A stretch of 64,000 bases of DNA from the NCBI GenBank assembly GCA_965277855.1, contig OZ255847.1, positions 4,030,001 through 4,094,000 of the forward strand. Reading direction: 5' to 3'. A program made the position numbers and the translations under genes. The first letter of the stretch is position 1, and each line of letters opens with the position of its first letter. This DNA is from Bog-105 sp965277855 (lineage in GTDB: Bacteria; Acidobacteriota; Terriglobia; Bryobacterales; Bryobacteraceae). Positions 49,961-58,957 of the stretch are shown piece by piece. Under the pieces are notes generated by a model. That model had not been told where the DNA came from, searched no databases, and was given only the letters and a program-made list of their open reading frames with translations.

Positions 49961-51205
49961 CTAAAAATCGAAATCCAGCAAATCAAACGTCAGCGGCATC
50001 GTGTTGTCGAACGCGCGACTAGCAGATTTCAGCTGCAGCGGTTTGCCGGCGATGAAATCGTCCTGTTCACTCTCCACGCTGCCCGAGTACGTCGCTTGGC
50101 GTATCATGTGATCGAACACAAACGGCAGCCCGTGCGCCCCCAGGCTCGAAGGTTTATCCATCACTTGGAAATGGAGATGCGGCGCATCCGTGTTCCCCGA
50201 ATTGCCCAGTTTGCCGAGCACAAATCCCCTCTGAATAATCTGGCCTAAATGCACCGTGACCGAACCCGGCACCAGATGCGCATACATGATGTACCGCCCT
50301 CCGCCAATGTCCACAATCACGTGGTTGCCCGCGGCTGTAGCCGCCGTCGCTCCCGGCGGGTTGGCGCCTGGCGCCTCGTTCGGCAGGGCGCGAACGACTT
50401 CCACCACTTTTCCCGCTGCCGCCGCATACACGCTGCATCCGTAAAACGGATAGCTCTTCAGGTCTTTCACGTTGCCCGTATAACCACGCCCTTGCGCGTC
50501 CAGTTGCACGAAATCAATCGCGAACATTTCAGCCGGTTCCACTCGCCCGTTGATCGGGCTCAGCACCCCGCGATGCGGCGTGATCTGCTTGCAACAGCCA
50601 TTTCCGTCAAGCCAGCGCACGCCTTTTAGCGGCGGACTCAGACGAACCGGCTCTGCCGCGTTCACCGTCACAGGCTCGTCGATGGCCGTGTAGCTTTGCG
50701 TTGCGCCTTTCTCCGCCGTTTCCGTCACCGTGACCCGGTGCGAGATGTGCGAAGGTACGCTTTGTCGGTCCGGATACGTCACGTCAAAATAAACCGCACC
50801 CGCCTCGCCACCCGCGAGCACACGCACATAGTTGCGCTTATCTAAAGTACTCGGAAAATTAAACGGCTGCGCCTGCGCCGTGACATCCTCATTCAGGATC
50901 GTCACAACTTGATTGCGGCCGGTCCGGGCATTGCCATGATCGGGATCGACCACTTCAAACGCCACGATTGTCATCGGTCTGGTCGAGTGATTCGTCAGTT
51001 GAGCCACGTACGCCAGGTGAACTAAACCATCGGTGCCCCGAACCGGATTTACCGGTCCAAGAACGCTCCAAATGGCCGGCGACAGCACCAGCGGATAACG
51101 GATTCCATCGCCCGCTGTTTGCGGTGCATAGAACTCGGCCAAAAGAGAGAAAGACAGCAGGATCGAAGTAAGTAAAGGAGCCACTCGTACGCGAGTGTAA
51201 GGCAA
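49961..51205 (-). CDS. Secreted M23 family metallopeptidase
   Basis: A 414-residue exported protein with a hydrophobic N-terminal segment (PLLTSILLSFSLLAEF). The start is probably TTG 51205; GTG 51184 is an alternative. After an Ig-like N-terminal domain, the peptidase part has PHRGVLSPINGRVEPAEMFAIDFVQLD (His/Asp zinc ligands), YPFYGCSVYAAAAGKVVEV, then YIMYAHLVPGSVTVHLGQIIQRGFVLGKLGNSGNTDAPHLHFQVMD with the HxH ligand pair. M23 enzymes cut peptidoglycan cross-bridges or other Gly-rich peptides, suggesting work in the periplasm or at the surface. It is first of three packed genes. Confidence 0.9.
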   Translation of the reverse strand: MPYTRVRVAPLLTSILLSFSLLAEFYAPQTAGDGIRYPLVLSPAIWSVLGPVNPVRGTDGLVHLAYVAQLTNHSTRPMTIVAFEVVDPDHGNARTGRNQVVTILNEDVTAQAQPFNFPSTLDKRNYVRVLAGGEAGAVYFDVTYPDRQSVPSHISHRVTVTETAEKGATQSYTAIDEPVTVNAAEPVRLSPPLKGVRWLDGNGCCKQITPHRGVLSPINGRVEPAEMFAIDFVQLDAQGRGYTGNVKDLKSYPFYGCSVYAAAAGKVVEVVRALPNEAPGANPPGATAATAAGNHVIVDIGGGRYIMYAHLVPGSVTVHLGQIIQRGFVLGKLGNSGNTDAPHLHFQVMDKPSSLGAHGLPFVFDHMIRQATYSGSVESEQDDFIAGKPLQLKSASRAFDNTMPLTFDLLDFDF

Positions 51206-51306
51206 ACAGCAGCGTAGAGGGAATAGATCTATTCTGATCGCGATGTGATTTTCATCTGATCAGCTACGCCTGTCATTCTAAACACTCTGCGGATTTGCCA
51301 CACGAC

Positions 51307-54300
51307 CTAAAAAATCAGCTTCATCGCCAGCTGCAACTGCCGCGACGATCCCGAATCGCCCGGCGGGAAACGCGTACTCGTAATCACGCCCAAAGTAGAT
51401 TGTCCCAGTGTCGATCCAGGCTGTCCGAAGTTCGACTGGTTTAATAGATCGAATGCGTCTGCCCGAATTTGCCAGCTCAGCCTCTCGGTCAACTTCGTGT
51501 TCTTCACCAGAGCCGCATCCAGGTTAATGAAGCCGGGACCGATAATAGAATTCCGGCCCAGGTCGCCGAACGCCGCTCCCTGATTCACCAACACTGCCGT
51601 CGGATTCCGAATGTAACTGACGAAAGCCGGGTTACCGTTTAGCGCCGGTGCAAAGCCGGTTTCAATCGGTCCGTTTACGCTCGGCCGCAATGTTTGCGCA
51701 CCTGTGAACGATGTATTGGTCGTATGAAAATTGATCGGGTTCCCGCTCTGTACCTGCTCGATCAGTGAGATCTCCCAGCCTTCCACCAGTCGGTTTCCCT
51801 TGAACGGCAGATCGTAAATCCCGCTCAGTACCCAGCGGTGCCGCGCATCGAAATCCGACAGCCCGCGGTCGCCCCGCAGGTTGTAACTGTCCTGCACCAC
51901 CAGCCCCTGCACGTTGCGCGAATTATCGTCAATCGACTTCGACCACGTGTAAGAAGTGTTGAACTGCAGCCCGCTCGAAAAACGTTTCTGCAGCGTCAGC
52001 CACAAAGCGTTATACGACGAATTCCCGACACTCTCATAGACCACAATATTGCCGAGCGGCAGACCCGGATCAATCGGGCTTGCCGCTGACAGCGCTCTAT
52101 ACGGCCGCACTCCGTTAATCGGCTGGTTGTAATTGCGCGCGATGTTGAGATCCGTCCCCTTATTCGCGAAGTAGCCCACCATCAGTCCATAATTCGCCCC
52201 GAGATCCTGCTGAAGATTGAAGTTCCACGATTGGACCTGCGCATTTTTGTAGTTGTGCGCCACCGAAGTGGGCGCCACACTGCCGCCCGCCTGCCCAAAC
52301 GCGTTCTCAAAGTTTAATCCCGTGCCCGATGTCGTCACGTTTACCGGAAACGCATAGGGAGGATTGGCCGCCAGGCCCGACACGAGCCCCGTAATCGGCT
52401 GGTCCACAAAGATCGCGTACGCGCTGCGGATCACCGTCTTGCCGCTCTCGAACGGATCCCACGCAAAGCCTACGCGCGGTTCAAAATTCAACGCGCTTTG
52501 CTGGTACGCGCTGCCCGGCCCTCCACTCTGGCCCACATGCAGCAGCGACGCACTTGCCGGATCGAACACCACGAACCGGTTTTCCGCTTCGGTCGGCGTG
52601 CCGTTCCAGTCGTATCTCAGCCCCAGGTTCAGCGTCAAAGTCCTGCTCACCTTCCACTGGTCCTGCACGAAAGCGCCCACCGCGTTCACGTTGATGCGCG
52701 CCGCGCGGTTTGAGTTGTTCGCTGAAAACGCATTTGCCTGATCGTTTAGGAACGACGTCAAGCTGGCAAAGCTGAATGTTCCTGGTGTAAACGAAAAACT
52801 GTCGTTGATCACGTGATAGAACGACGGCCCAAAGCGCAGGTTGTGGTTGCCCCGCACCCAGCTCATGGTGTCCGATAAAGTGATCGTGTCGTCGCCGCGC
52901 CCTTGCGGAAAGCCGCTGATGCCGCCGAACTCCGTTGTCCCGTTGCCAATGTTGATCTGCGGCAGCCCGATCGCCGTATTCACGCCGCTATCGATACCGA
53001 AATCCGCCGCGTTCAAGACGTTCTGTGGCGCGAACACGATGTGAATCCGGTTGAAGCCGGCTCGTGCTTCATTCACCAGCGTCGGCGAAAATACGTGCGA
53101 ATCCGTCAAGGTCAGAAGTTGACGCCAGCCCTCCCGCGTATCTCCGAAACCAGGCAGATTGTTCCCGTCTGTCACCGGCGGTTCGTTCCGCTGATCGTGC
53201 TGCATGGCGTAGTACGCATTGAAGCGGTTTGCCTCACTGAAAATCTGGGTAAAATTCGCCGTGCCCTGGTGAATGTTCACCGGCGCTACCGCCGACCCCG
53301 TAAACACGTTCCCAGCCGAGTTTGCCACCGGTATCAGCGGAATTAGCTTCTCCACCACCGGGCTGTACGATCCCGCTCTCTGCGCCGCACTCAAAACCGG
53401 CGTCGCCAGCGGTACGCTTTGTCGCTGTACCAGCCCTTCATAGCTCAAAAATAAAAATGACCGATTCCGTCTGATCGGACCTCCCCCATCGGCGCCAAAC
53501 TGATTTCTTCGGAACGGCGATTGCGCCACGCCCGACGGGTTGGTGAAGTTCCGCGCATCCATCGCATTGTTGCGAAAGAATTCATACACCTCCCCATGCA
53601 AGTCGTTCGTCCCGCTCCGCGTCTCGATATTGACGATCGACCCCGAGTTGCGCCCATACTCCGCCCCATACGTCGAGTTGTCCACCCGAGCCGATTCCAC
53701 CGTGTTGATCGTAGGCTGAAACGTGATCTGGTTCTGCGCCATGTCGCTCATGTTCACGCCATTGATCTGGAAGTTGATTGAGTCCTCGCGACCGCCCGCG
53801 GAGTTAAACGCAAACGAGCCCTGCCCGCGCAATGGCGCCGTTAGAAAACCGTTCTGCGGCGGCGTAACCGAACCTGGAATTAGTAGCGCCAGATCCACAA
53901 AATGCCGCCCATTGAGCGGAATCTCCTGTACCGTTGCCTGATTCACTACGGTGCCAACCGATACCGAACTGGCCTCTACCAGCGGCGCAAGCGAACTCAC
54001 TTCCACTACCTGGTTCGAAGACGCCGGAGTTAATGTGAAATTCTGCGTCGCCCTGCTGCCCACCGCCAGCGTCAGTGCGTTAGCCACTTGCGATTGCAGC
54101 CCGGGCGCCTTCACCTCTACTCGATAGCCGCCCGGCTGTAGCGAAGCCAGCGAGTACAGACCAGCACTGTTGCTGGCCACCGTGTGGCTCTCGCCGGTAG
54201 CAGGATTGCTGATTACAATACTGGCATTTGCAATCACCGCGCCCGTTGCATCTGTCACGGTTCCTTCTATCGTTCCGGTCGATTGCGCCCAAATAATGCC

Positions 54301-54348
54301 GGGAACGATCAGCAGAACTGTCAGCCACTTGCAGGAAAGAGAAAACAT
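51307..54348 (-). CDS. TonB-dependent-type outer-membrane protein with carboxypeptidase-like domain
   Basis: A 1013-residue outer-membrane protein with signal peptide (LTVLLIVPGIIWA). Residues 22-105 are a CarboxypepD_reg/Cna-B-like fold (GTIEGTVTDATGAVIANASIVISNPATGESHTVASNSAGLYSLASLQPGGYRVEVKAPG). A plug-like region follows (QEIPLNGRHFVDLALLIPG, NFQINGVNMSDM, SGTNDLHGEVYEFFRNNAMDARNF) and then a large beta-barrel ending in LQLAMKLIF with the C-terminal Phe. This is the Oar-like architecture very common in Acidobacteriota, thought to import oligopeptides or glycans. Three tandem 20-bp repeats precede it. The M23 gene follows 101 nt downstream. Confidence 0.94.
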   Translation of the reverse strand: MFSLSCKWLTVLLIVPGIIWAQSTGTIEGTVTDATGAVIANASIVISNPATGESHTVASNSAGLYSLASLQPGGYRVEVKAPGLQSQVANALTLAVGSRATQNFTLTPASSNQVVEVSSLAPLVEASSVSVGTVVNQATVQEIPLNGRHFVDLALLIPGSVTPPQNGFLTAPLRGQGSFAFNSAGGREDSINFQINGVNMSDMAQNQITFQPTINTVESARVDNSTYGAEYGRNSGSIVNIETRSGTNDLHGEVYEFFRNNAMDARNFTNPSGVAQSPFRRNQFGADGGGPIRRNRSFLFLSYEGLVQRQSVPLATPVLSAAQRAGSYSPVVEKLIPLIPVANSAGNVFTGSAVAPVNIHQGTANFTQIFSEANRFNAYYAMQHDQRNEPPVTDGNNLPGFGDTREGWRQLLTLTDSHVFSPTLVNEARAGFNRIHIVFAPQNVLNAADFGIDSGVNTAIGLPQINIGNGTTEFGGISGFPQGRGDDTITLSDTMSWVRGNHNLRFGPSFYHVINDSFSFTPGTFSFASLTSFLNDQANAFSANNSNRAARINVNAVGAFVQDQWKVSRTLTLNLGLRYDWNGTPTEAENRFVVFDPASASLLHVGQSGGPGSAYQQSALNFEPRVGFAWDPFESGKTVIRSAYAIFVDQPITGLVSGLAANPPYAFPVNVTTSGTGLNFENAFGQAGGSVAPTSVAHNYKNAQVQSWNFNLQQDLGANYGLMVGYFANKGTDLNIARNYNQPINGVRPYRALSAASPIDPGLPLGNIVVYESVGNSSYNALWLTLQKRFSSGLQFNTSYTWSKSIDDNSRNVQGLVVQDSYNLRGDRGLSDFDARHRWVLSGIYDLPFKGNRLVEGWEISLIEQVQSGNPINFHTTNTSFTGAQTLRPSVNGPIETGFAPALNGNPAFVSYIRNPTAVLVNQGAAFGDLGRNSIIGPGFINLDAALVKNTKLTERLSWQIRADAFDLLNQSNFGQPGSTLGQSTLGVITSTRFPPGDSGSSRQLQLAMKLIF

Positions 54349-54392
54349 GAGACCCCTCTTGAACAGAAAACAGCAGACAGGGCCGTTCGCTC

Positions 54393-54452
54393 GATCTTAG
54401 CTCAGATAGGCGGATCTTAGCCCAGATAGGCAGATCTTAACTCAGCTAAGCC
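54393..54452. repeat. Three tandem 20-bp repeats in the divergent promoter region
   Basis: Copies at 54393-54412, 54413-54432 and 54433-54452. The first reads GATCTTAGCTCAGATAGGCG, the second differs at two positions, and the third is more diverged (GATCTTAACTCAGCTAAGCC). They lie between the TonB-type gene (start 54348) and the divergent M28 gene (start 54485) with helical phasing near two turns, as expected for a regulator binding several sites. Confidence 0.8.
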
Positions 54453-54484
54453 GAGCCAGAGTGCGACCATGAAAACACTCTCAC

Positions 54485-55900
54485 ATGCCTGCGTCTTCCT
54501 CCTATCGCAAAGCGATCTCGGCCGCACTCCCGCTAGCCATCCCTCTCCTTCTTGCGGCCGCCAGCCAGCCGCAACCAGATTGGAAAGCGTTCGGCACTCC
54601 GATCCGGGCAGCCAAGCCCGATCCCGCCATTGCCGGCGCGCTGCGTGAGGTCTCGTCGGTTCAAATTCGCAAAACGGTAGAAACCCTGGTCAGCTTCGGC
54701 AACCGCAACACACTGGGCGGCATGGAAGGGAATCCCGCCAAGAACGGCACCACCTCGGCGGCAGGCTGGATCGAGCAGCAATTCAAAAGTTACTCTGCCG
54801 CGTGCGGCGGCTGTCTCGAAGTAAAGCGGGATACCTGGACCGAACAGCCCACCTCGCGCATCCCCAAACCCACTATCATCACGAATGTCTACGCCATCCT
54901 GCGCGGTTCTTCCGACGCACAATCCAAACGCATGAACCTCGTCACCGGACACTACGACTCCCGCAACACCGATGTTCTGGACTCCCAAGGCCTCGCACCC
55001 GGAGCCAACGATGACGCGAGCGGGGTCGCCGTAAGCCTGGAGTGCGCCCGTGTCTTGAGCAAACGAAAATGGCCTTCTACTCTGGTTTTTGTAGCCGTCG
55101 CCGGCGAAGAACAAGGACTCAATGGCAGCCGCCATCTGGCGCATCTTGCCAAAGAAGAAGGCTGGCAACTCGAGAGCGTGCTTAACAACGACATCGTCGG
55201 CGGCAACACCACGCCCGGCGACCGCCTCCAGGACAAAACCGCCGTTCGCGTCTTTTCCGAAAGCATCCCTGCCAAGACCTCCCCGGAACAGCTCAAGCGC
55301 ATTCTCATGCTTGGCGCTGAAAGCGATTCGCCCTCTCGTGAACTCGCCCGCACGGTGGCCGATGTAGCTCGCACTTACACTTCATCCAGCCTCAACGCCG
55401 TTCTCGAATTCCGCCGCGATCGCTATCTGCGTGGCGGCGATCACACCTCCTTTAACGCCGAAGGTTTCCCAGCCGTGCGCTTCACCGAATGGCGCGAGGA
55501 CTTTCATCATCAGCACCAGAACCTCCGCACCGAGAACGGCATCGAGTACGGCGACCTGGTGAAATTTGTTGACTTTGCCTATGTTGCCAAAGTGGCTCGC
55601 TTGAATGCCGCTGTGCTCGCGGTAGCAGCATCTGCCCCGGCCCCTCCGCGCCATGTGCGCATTGTTACCAACGGGCTCGACAACAGCACGACCTTACAGT
55701 GGGACAGCCCCGAAGCCGTCCCGCCCGGTACTCGCTATGAGATCGTGTGGCGCGAAACATCCGCCGGCGACTGGCAATCTGCATTCGACGCCGGCGACAA
55801 AAATACCGCCACCCTCCCCATCTCGAAAGACAACGTAATCTTCGGCGTCCGTTCCCTCGATGCCGCCGGCCACCGCAGTCCAGCCGCTATCCCAGAGTAA
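54485..55900 (+). CDS. Secreted M28 family aminopeptidase with C-terminal fibronectin-like domain
   Basis: A 471-residue exported zinc peptidase. The signal segment is AISAALPLAIPLLLAAASQ. Catalytic and zinc residues: His in VTGHYDSRNTD (about 156), Asp in PGANDDASGVAVSLE, the Glu pair in VAGEEQGLNGS, Asp in VLNNDIVGG and His in GGDHTSFNAEG. The last 90 residues (PPRHVRIVTNGLDNSTTLQWDSPEAVPPGTRYEIVWRETSAGDWQSAF) are a fibronectin type III-like domain. A two-cysteine patch (SAACGGCLEVKRD) precedes the catalytic part. It is divergent from the TonB-type gene across the repeats. Confidence 0.93.
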   Translation: MPASSSYRKAISAALPLAIPLLLAAASQPQPDWKAFGTPIRAAKPDPAIAGALREVSSVQIRKTVETLVSFGNRNTLGGMEGNPAKNGTTSAAGWIEQQFKSYSAACGGCLEVKRDTWTEQPTSRIPKPTIITNVYAILRGSSDAQSKRMNLVTGHYDSRNTDVLDSQGLAPGANDDASGVAVSLECARVLSKRKWPSTLVFVAVAGEEQGLNGSRHLAHLAKEEGWQLESVLNNDIVGGNTTPGDRLQDKTAVRVFSESIPAKTSPEQLKRILMLGAESDSPSRELARTVADVARTYTSSSLNAVLEFRRDRYLRGGDHTSFNAEGFPAVRFTEWREDFHHQHQNLRTENGIEYGDLVKFVDFAYVAKVARLNAAVLAVAASAPAPPRHVRIVTNGLDNSTTLQWDSPEAVPPGTRYEIVWRETSAGDWQSAFDAGDKNTATLPISKDNVIFGVRSLDAAGHRSPAAIPE

Positions 55901-55917
55901 GCAACCAGAGTAAGCAA

Positions 55918-58884
55918 TCAGAACAGCGGCTTCGCAGCACGCCCCAAGCCTTTTACCGCCCGCTTGCCGGGAGCACTTGCCTTCTTTACCGCTGTCTTCT
56001 TCGCGGCGGGTTTTTTCCGGTTCACACCCAACGAGCGCTCCAGCAAATCCTCAAGCAGTTTCTTCTCGGACGGTAACACTACTTTTCCAAACTTGTCGGG
56101 CCTCTTGCCGGCGAGCGCCCGCATCTCTGCCAGCCAGCGTAACGATTCCGCCGCCGGATGATCGCCGATCTCCTCCACCAGCTGCAGCGCTGCTTCGAAG
56201 TCCGGTATCGAACGGTAATTGGCCAGAGCTTCTTTCAAATTCCCCTGCTCGCGGTGGCACTCCGCCGCTTTTCGAAAATCGCCCACCCCTTCGTGGCAAA
56301 CCGCCTCAAGCTTCGCCTGGCGCTCCGGAAGACTCCGTAAAATCTCGAGCGCCGCTTCGAAATGGTGATTCTTGATCAGCAACTGGATCGCGCGCTGCTG
56401 CAACCGCTGCGTTCTAACAACTCGATCCGGCAGATCGAGCGCTTCATAGAAGGGCGGCAACACACTCGTAAGGAGCACGGCGTTGTGGCTGTTCACCACG
56501 GCCGCTTCGAGCTCCTCGACCCAGCCCTTCGACCGCGCGTCAATTTCGACCCTGATCCACGCCTCCATCTCGCCAACCCATTTCGGAAGGCTCTGCGCCA
56601 GATCCAGCAAAGCGTTCAGGTGTCCCTCGCCCGTCGCTCGCTGCACCCGTCCGATCGCAGTGAGCACCGTCGACAATCCGGGCCGACCCGCATATCCCGC
56701 CGCACGAGCCGACTCGAGAAAAAAATCCGCCCGCCCCAACTCCGGCGCGAGCCGTGCATTGCGCAAGCCCAGCAGAAAACAAACTTCCGCCAGCGTCAAA
56801 TAAGCGGCATTGCGCGCGGCCGCATCCACCACTGCCGCCAGCGTCCCTGGTCGGCCCAGCAGCGTAATCGCCTGTTGCGCCCGCGACCACGCCACGTCCG
56901 GTCTCACATCCACATATTGCCGCGCATCCAGCTGGCAACGCTGCACCCGTTCCTCGAGATCCAGCTCGTCTTCCTCAAGCGTTTTCAGCAGCGCGGATGG
57001 AATGCAGGAGGCCACTCCGTTTCCAAATTCTCCGCCATTCAGAAACATCGTGCTCTCGCGCACAATCTCCTCTGTCGGATCGATATCGACCCAGAACAGC
57101 CGCTCCGTCGGACGGCTTAACGCCACCCGCAACTGGTCAATCGCCAATCTCCGCCGCAGCCTCTCGACATCGTTCCAGGCATACAGCCGGCCATCGTTCT
57201 TGATAATTCGCTCCAGATGCCGCCCCGCATCCAGTACACATACCGAATGGAAGTCGAGCCCCTTCGCTTCCGATACCGTCAATACAGCGCGCCTCGCTTG
57301 TTCCGGAATCTGTGCCGGCACTTCATCCTCGAGCGTAATCAGCGCCAAACCTTCGCGCGCCGATAGCGAAACCAAAAGCTCGTTCAGTTCCGCTCCCCTC
57401 GCCGCGCTGCAGTATAGAACCTGGTCGGCTGCATCATCTTCGATTTCGGCGAGCCCGGTCCCGCTCGGGCGCTCATGCTTTTCCAGGTGCGAGTAGAGCC
57501 CCCACACTTGATTGACGAGCGTGGCGATACGGTGCGGGCTCCGCAGGTTCGCCGAAAGCAGATACTCCGACGGCGTGCTCAAACGCGCATGCAGCAGGTC
57601 GCTCAACCAGCCCCACTCAAAGTCCGTCGGGCGCACCGTCTGCGCCTCATCTCCCGCTAACAGAAAAGTCGCAGGCGTGCGCCGCCGGCTGTTGATTCGC
57701 CCATTCAGTTCCACCAGCAGAAATGCCTCGAGCGGCGTCAAGTCCTGGCACTCGTCTACCGCGATGCAGTCGAACTCGAACAACGCCGGGTCTACGTCGC
57801 CCTGGTCCGTTCCTGGTTGGGTACTCCGCAGCCGCTCCATTGCCCGCCACGCCAGTGCAACTTCTGGAAAATAATTTTCGGCCAGATTGCCGGTTTGCTT
57901 TTCCAGGCGCGCCACCGCATCCAGTGCCGCTGCCACCGCCGCTTCGCCCAGGTAGCGCGTGCGCCTCTTCCGGTACGCTTTCGCCGAAACCAGCGGACCT
58001 TTGCTTGCCGTGAATCGCCCCAGATCCAGCGGCAGCGCATCCCCCGCCAAGTGCGCGTACAGCTCGTCATAGAGCGCCGTCTGGCTACCTGCCCATGGCC
58101 CAAGACTTCTTGCCAATGGCGTCAAATCCCGCAGAAATCGTCGCTTAGCCTCGCGCTCCCCAGTCGCGTCTGCCGGCCCTTGGAGACCCAGCACCTGCCG
58201 CACCAGATTCGGAAACGTCACCACATGAAATTGTTTATGCGACGAGCAAAAACGGTCGAAGTACTCCCGGGCCAGCAAGGCCAGTTCCCGCGAATACGTG
58301 ACGTACAAAACATGTTCCGCACCCGCTGCATCGGCTGCGTTCAAAAGCGCCGTTGTCTTCCCGGATCCCGGATGACCCTTCAACAGCCGCACCGTTTGCC
58401 GCGACGAAGCGAACTTCAACTGTGGTTGCGTCCACGGCAGTGGCCCGTACTCCTCGCGCCTCAGATCCTGCACCGAAACCGGCAGGTAATGATTCTCTAA
58501 AGACTGCGCCGTCAGAGGCGAATGATCGTCGTGGTGCCGTATATCCCGCAGAAACAGCGAGCCGTCCGGCACATCCGCAAACTCCTCAGATTCTTTTAAA
58601 GGAATCGCATTCTTCGGCGCCCACCACGCGTAAAAGTGGCTTCCATGATTGCCACCCAAACGCGATCTCCGCCAGCCCCGGTTGACTCCCTGCGTCGCTT
58701 TGTAATGCAGCCGCTGCGCATCCACGCACAGCCGTTGCAGCAGGAAGGTGGCCCGCTTTCCAATCGCGTCGCGCCCGTGATCGGACAACTTCTCTAGAAA
58801 ATCCTGATGGCAGAACAGCGCGTTCGCCGGCCTCGTTGTCCCAAACGTCTCCATCAAGCCAAGCTGCCCCCTGGTGGCCATCAT
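55918..58884 (-). CDS. UvrD-like SF1 helicase with N-terminal RelE-like domain and Lys-rich tail
   Basis: A 988-residue protein. Residues about 25-115 look like a RelE/ParE-type fold (FLEKLSDHGRDAIGKRATFLLQRLCVDAQRLHYKATQGV, WRRSRLGG, FLRDIRHHDD). The helicase part has Walker A GHPGSGKTTALL (about 170), Walker B DCIAVDECQDLTPLEA (about 372), motif III FLLAGDEAQTVRPTDFEWG, motif V VLTVSEAKGLDFHSVCVLD and motif VI RLAIDQLRVALSRPTERLFWV. The region 630-945 is helical, TPR-like (AALEILRSLPERQAKLEAV, AAECHREQGNLKEALANYRSIPDFEAALQLVEEIGD). The tail (NRKKPAAKKTAVKKASAPGKRAVKG) is histone H1-like. Its role may be DNA repair or defence; neither is proven. Confidence 0.86.
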   Translation of the reverse strand: MMATRGQLGLMETFGTTRPANALFCHQDFLEKLSDHGRDAIGKRATFLLQRLCVDAQRLHYKATQGVNRGWRRSRLGGNHGSHFYAWWAPKNAIPLKESEEFADVPDGSLFLRDIRHHDDHSPLTAQSLENHYLPVSVQDLRREEYGPLPWTQPQLKFASSRQTVRLLKGHPGSGKTTALLNAADAAGAEHVLYVTYSRELALLAREYFDRFCSSHKQFHVVTFPNLVRQVLGLQGPADATGEREAKRRFLRDLTPLARSLGPWAGSQTALYDELYAHLAGDALPLDLGRFTASKGPLVSAKAYRKRRTRYLGEAAVAAALDAVARLEKQTGNLAENYFPEVALAWRAMERLRSTQPGTDQGDVDPALFEFDCIAVDECQDLTPLEAFLLVELNGRINSRRRTPATFLLAGDEAQTVRPTDFEWGWLSDLLHARLSTPSEYLLSANLRSPHRIATLVNQVWGLYSHLEKHERPSGTGLAEIEDDAADQVLYCSAARGAELNELLVSLSAREGLALITLEDEVPAQIPEQARRAVLTVSEAKGLDFHSVCVLDAGRHLERIIKNDGRLYAWNDVERLRRRLAIDQLRVALSRPTERLFWVDIDPTEEIVRESTMFLNGGEFGNGVASCIPSALLKTLEEDELDLEERVQRCQLDARQYVDVRPDVAWSRAQQAITLLGRPGTLAAVVDAAARNAAYLTLAEVCFLLGLRNARLAPELGRADFFLESARAAGYAGRPGLSTVLTAIGRVQRATGEGHLNALLDLAQSLPKWVGEMEAWIRVEIDARSKGWVEELEAAVVNSHNAVLLTSVLPPFYEALDLPDRVVRTQRLQQRAIQLLIKNHHFEAALEILRSLPERQAKLEAVCHEGVGDFRKAAECHREQGNLKEALANYRSIPDFEAALQLVEEIGDHPAAESLRWLAEMRALAGKRPDKFGKVVLPSEKKLLEDLLERSLGVNRKKPAAKKTAVKKASAPGKRAVKGLGRAAKPLF

Positions 58885-58957
58885 TCTCAGAATAGCGACC
58901 TCCTCGCCTCCTTCGATGCTCTATAGAATGGAATCACAAATCCGGCCAGGAGCCATC

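Noticed and set aside
49375..50022. 215-codon plus-strand frame
   Set aside because: It is antisense to the pentapeptide-repeat gene and the end of the M23 gene and is Pro/Arg/Ser-rich without motifs.
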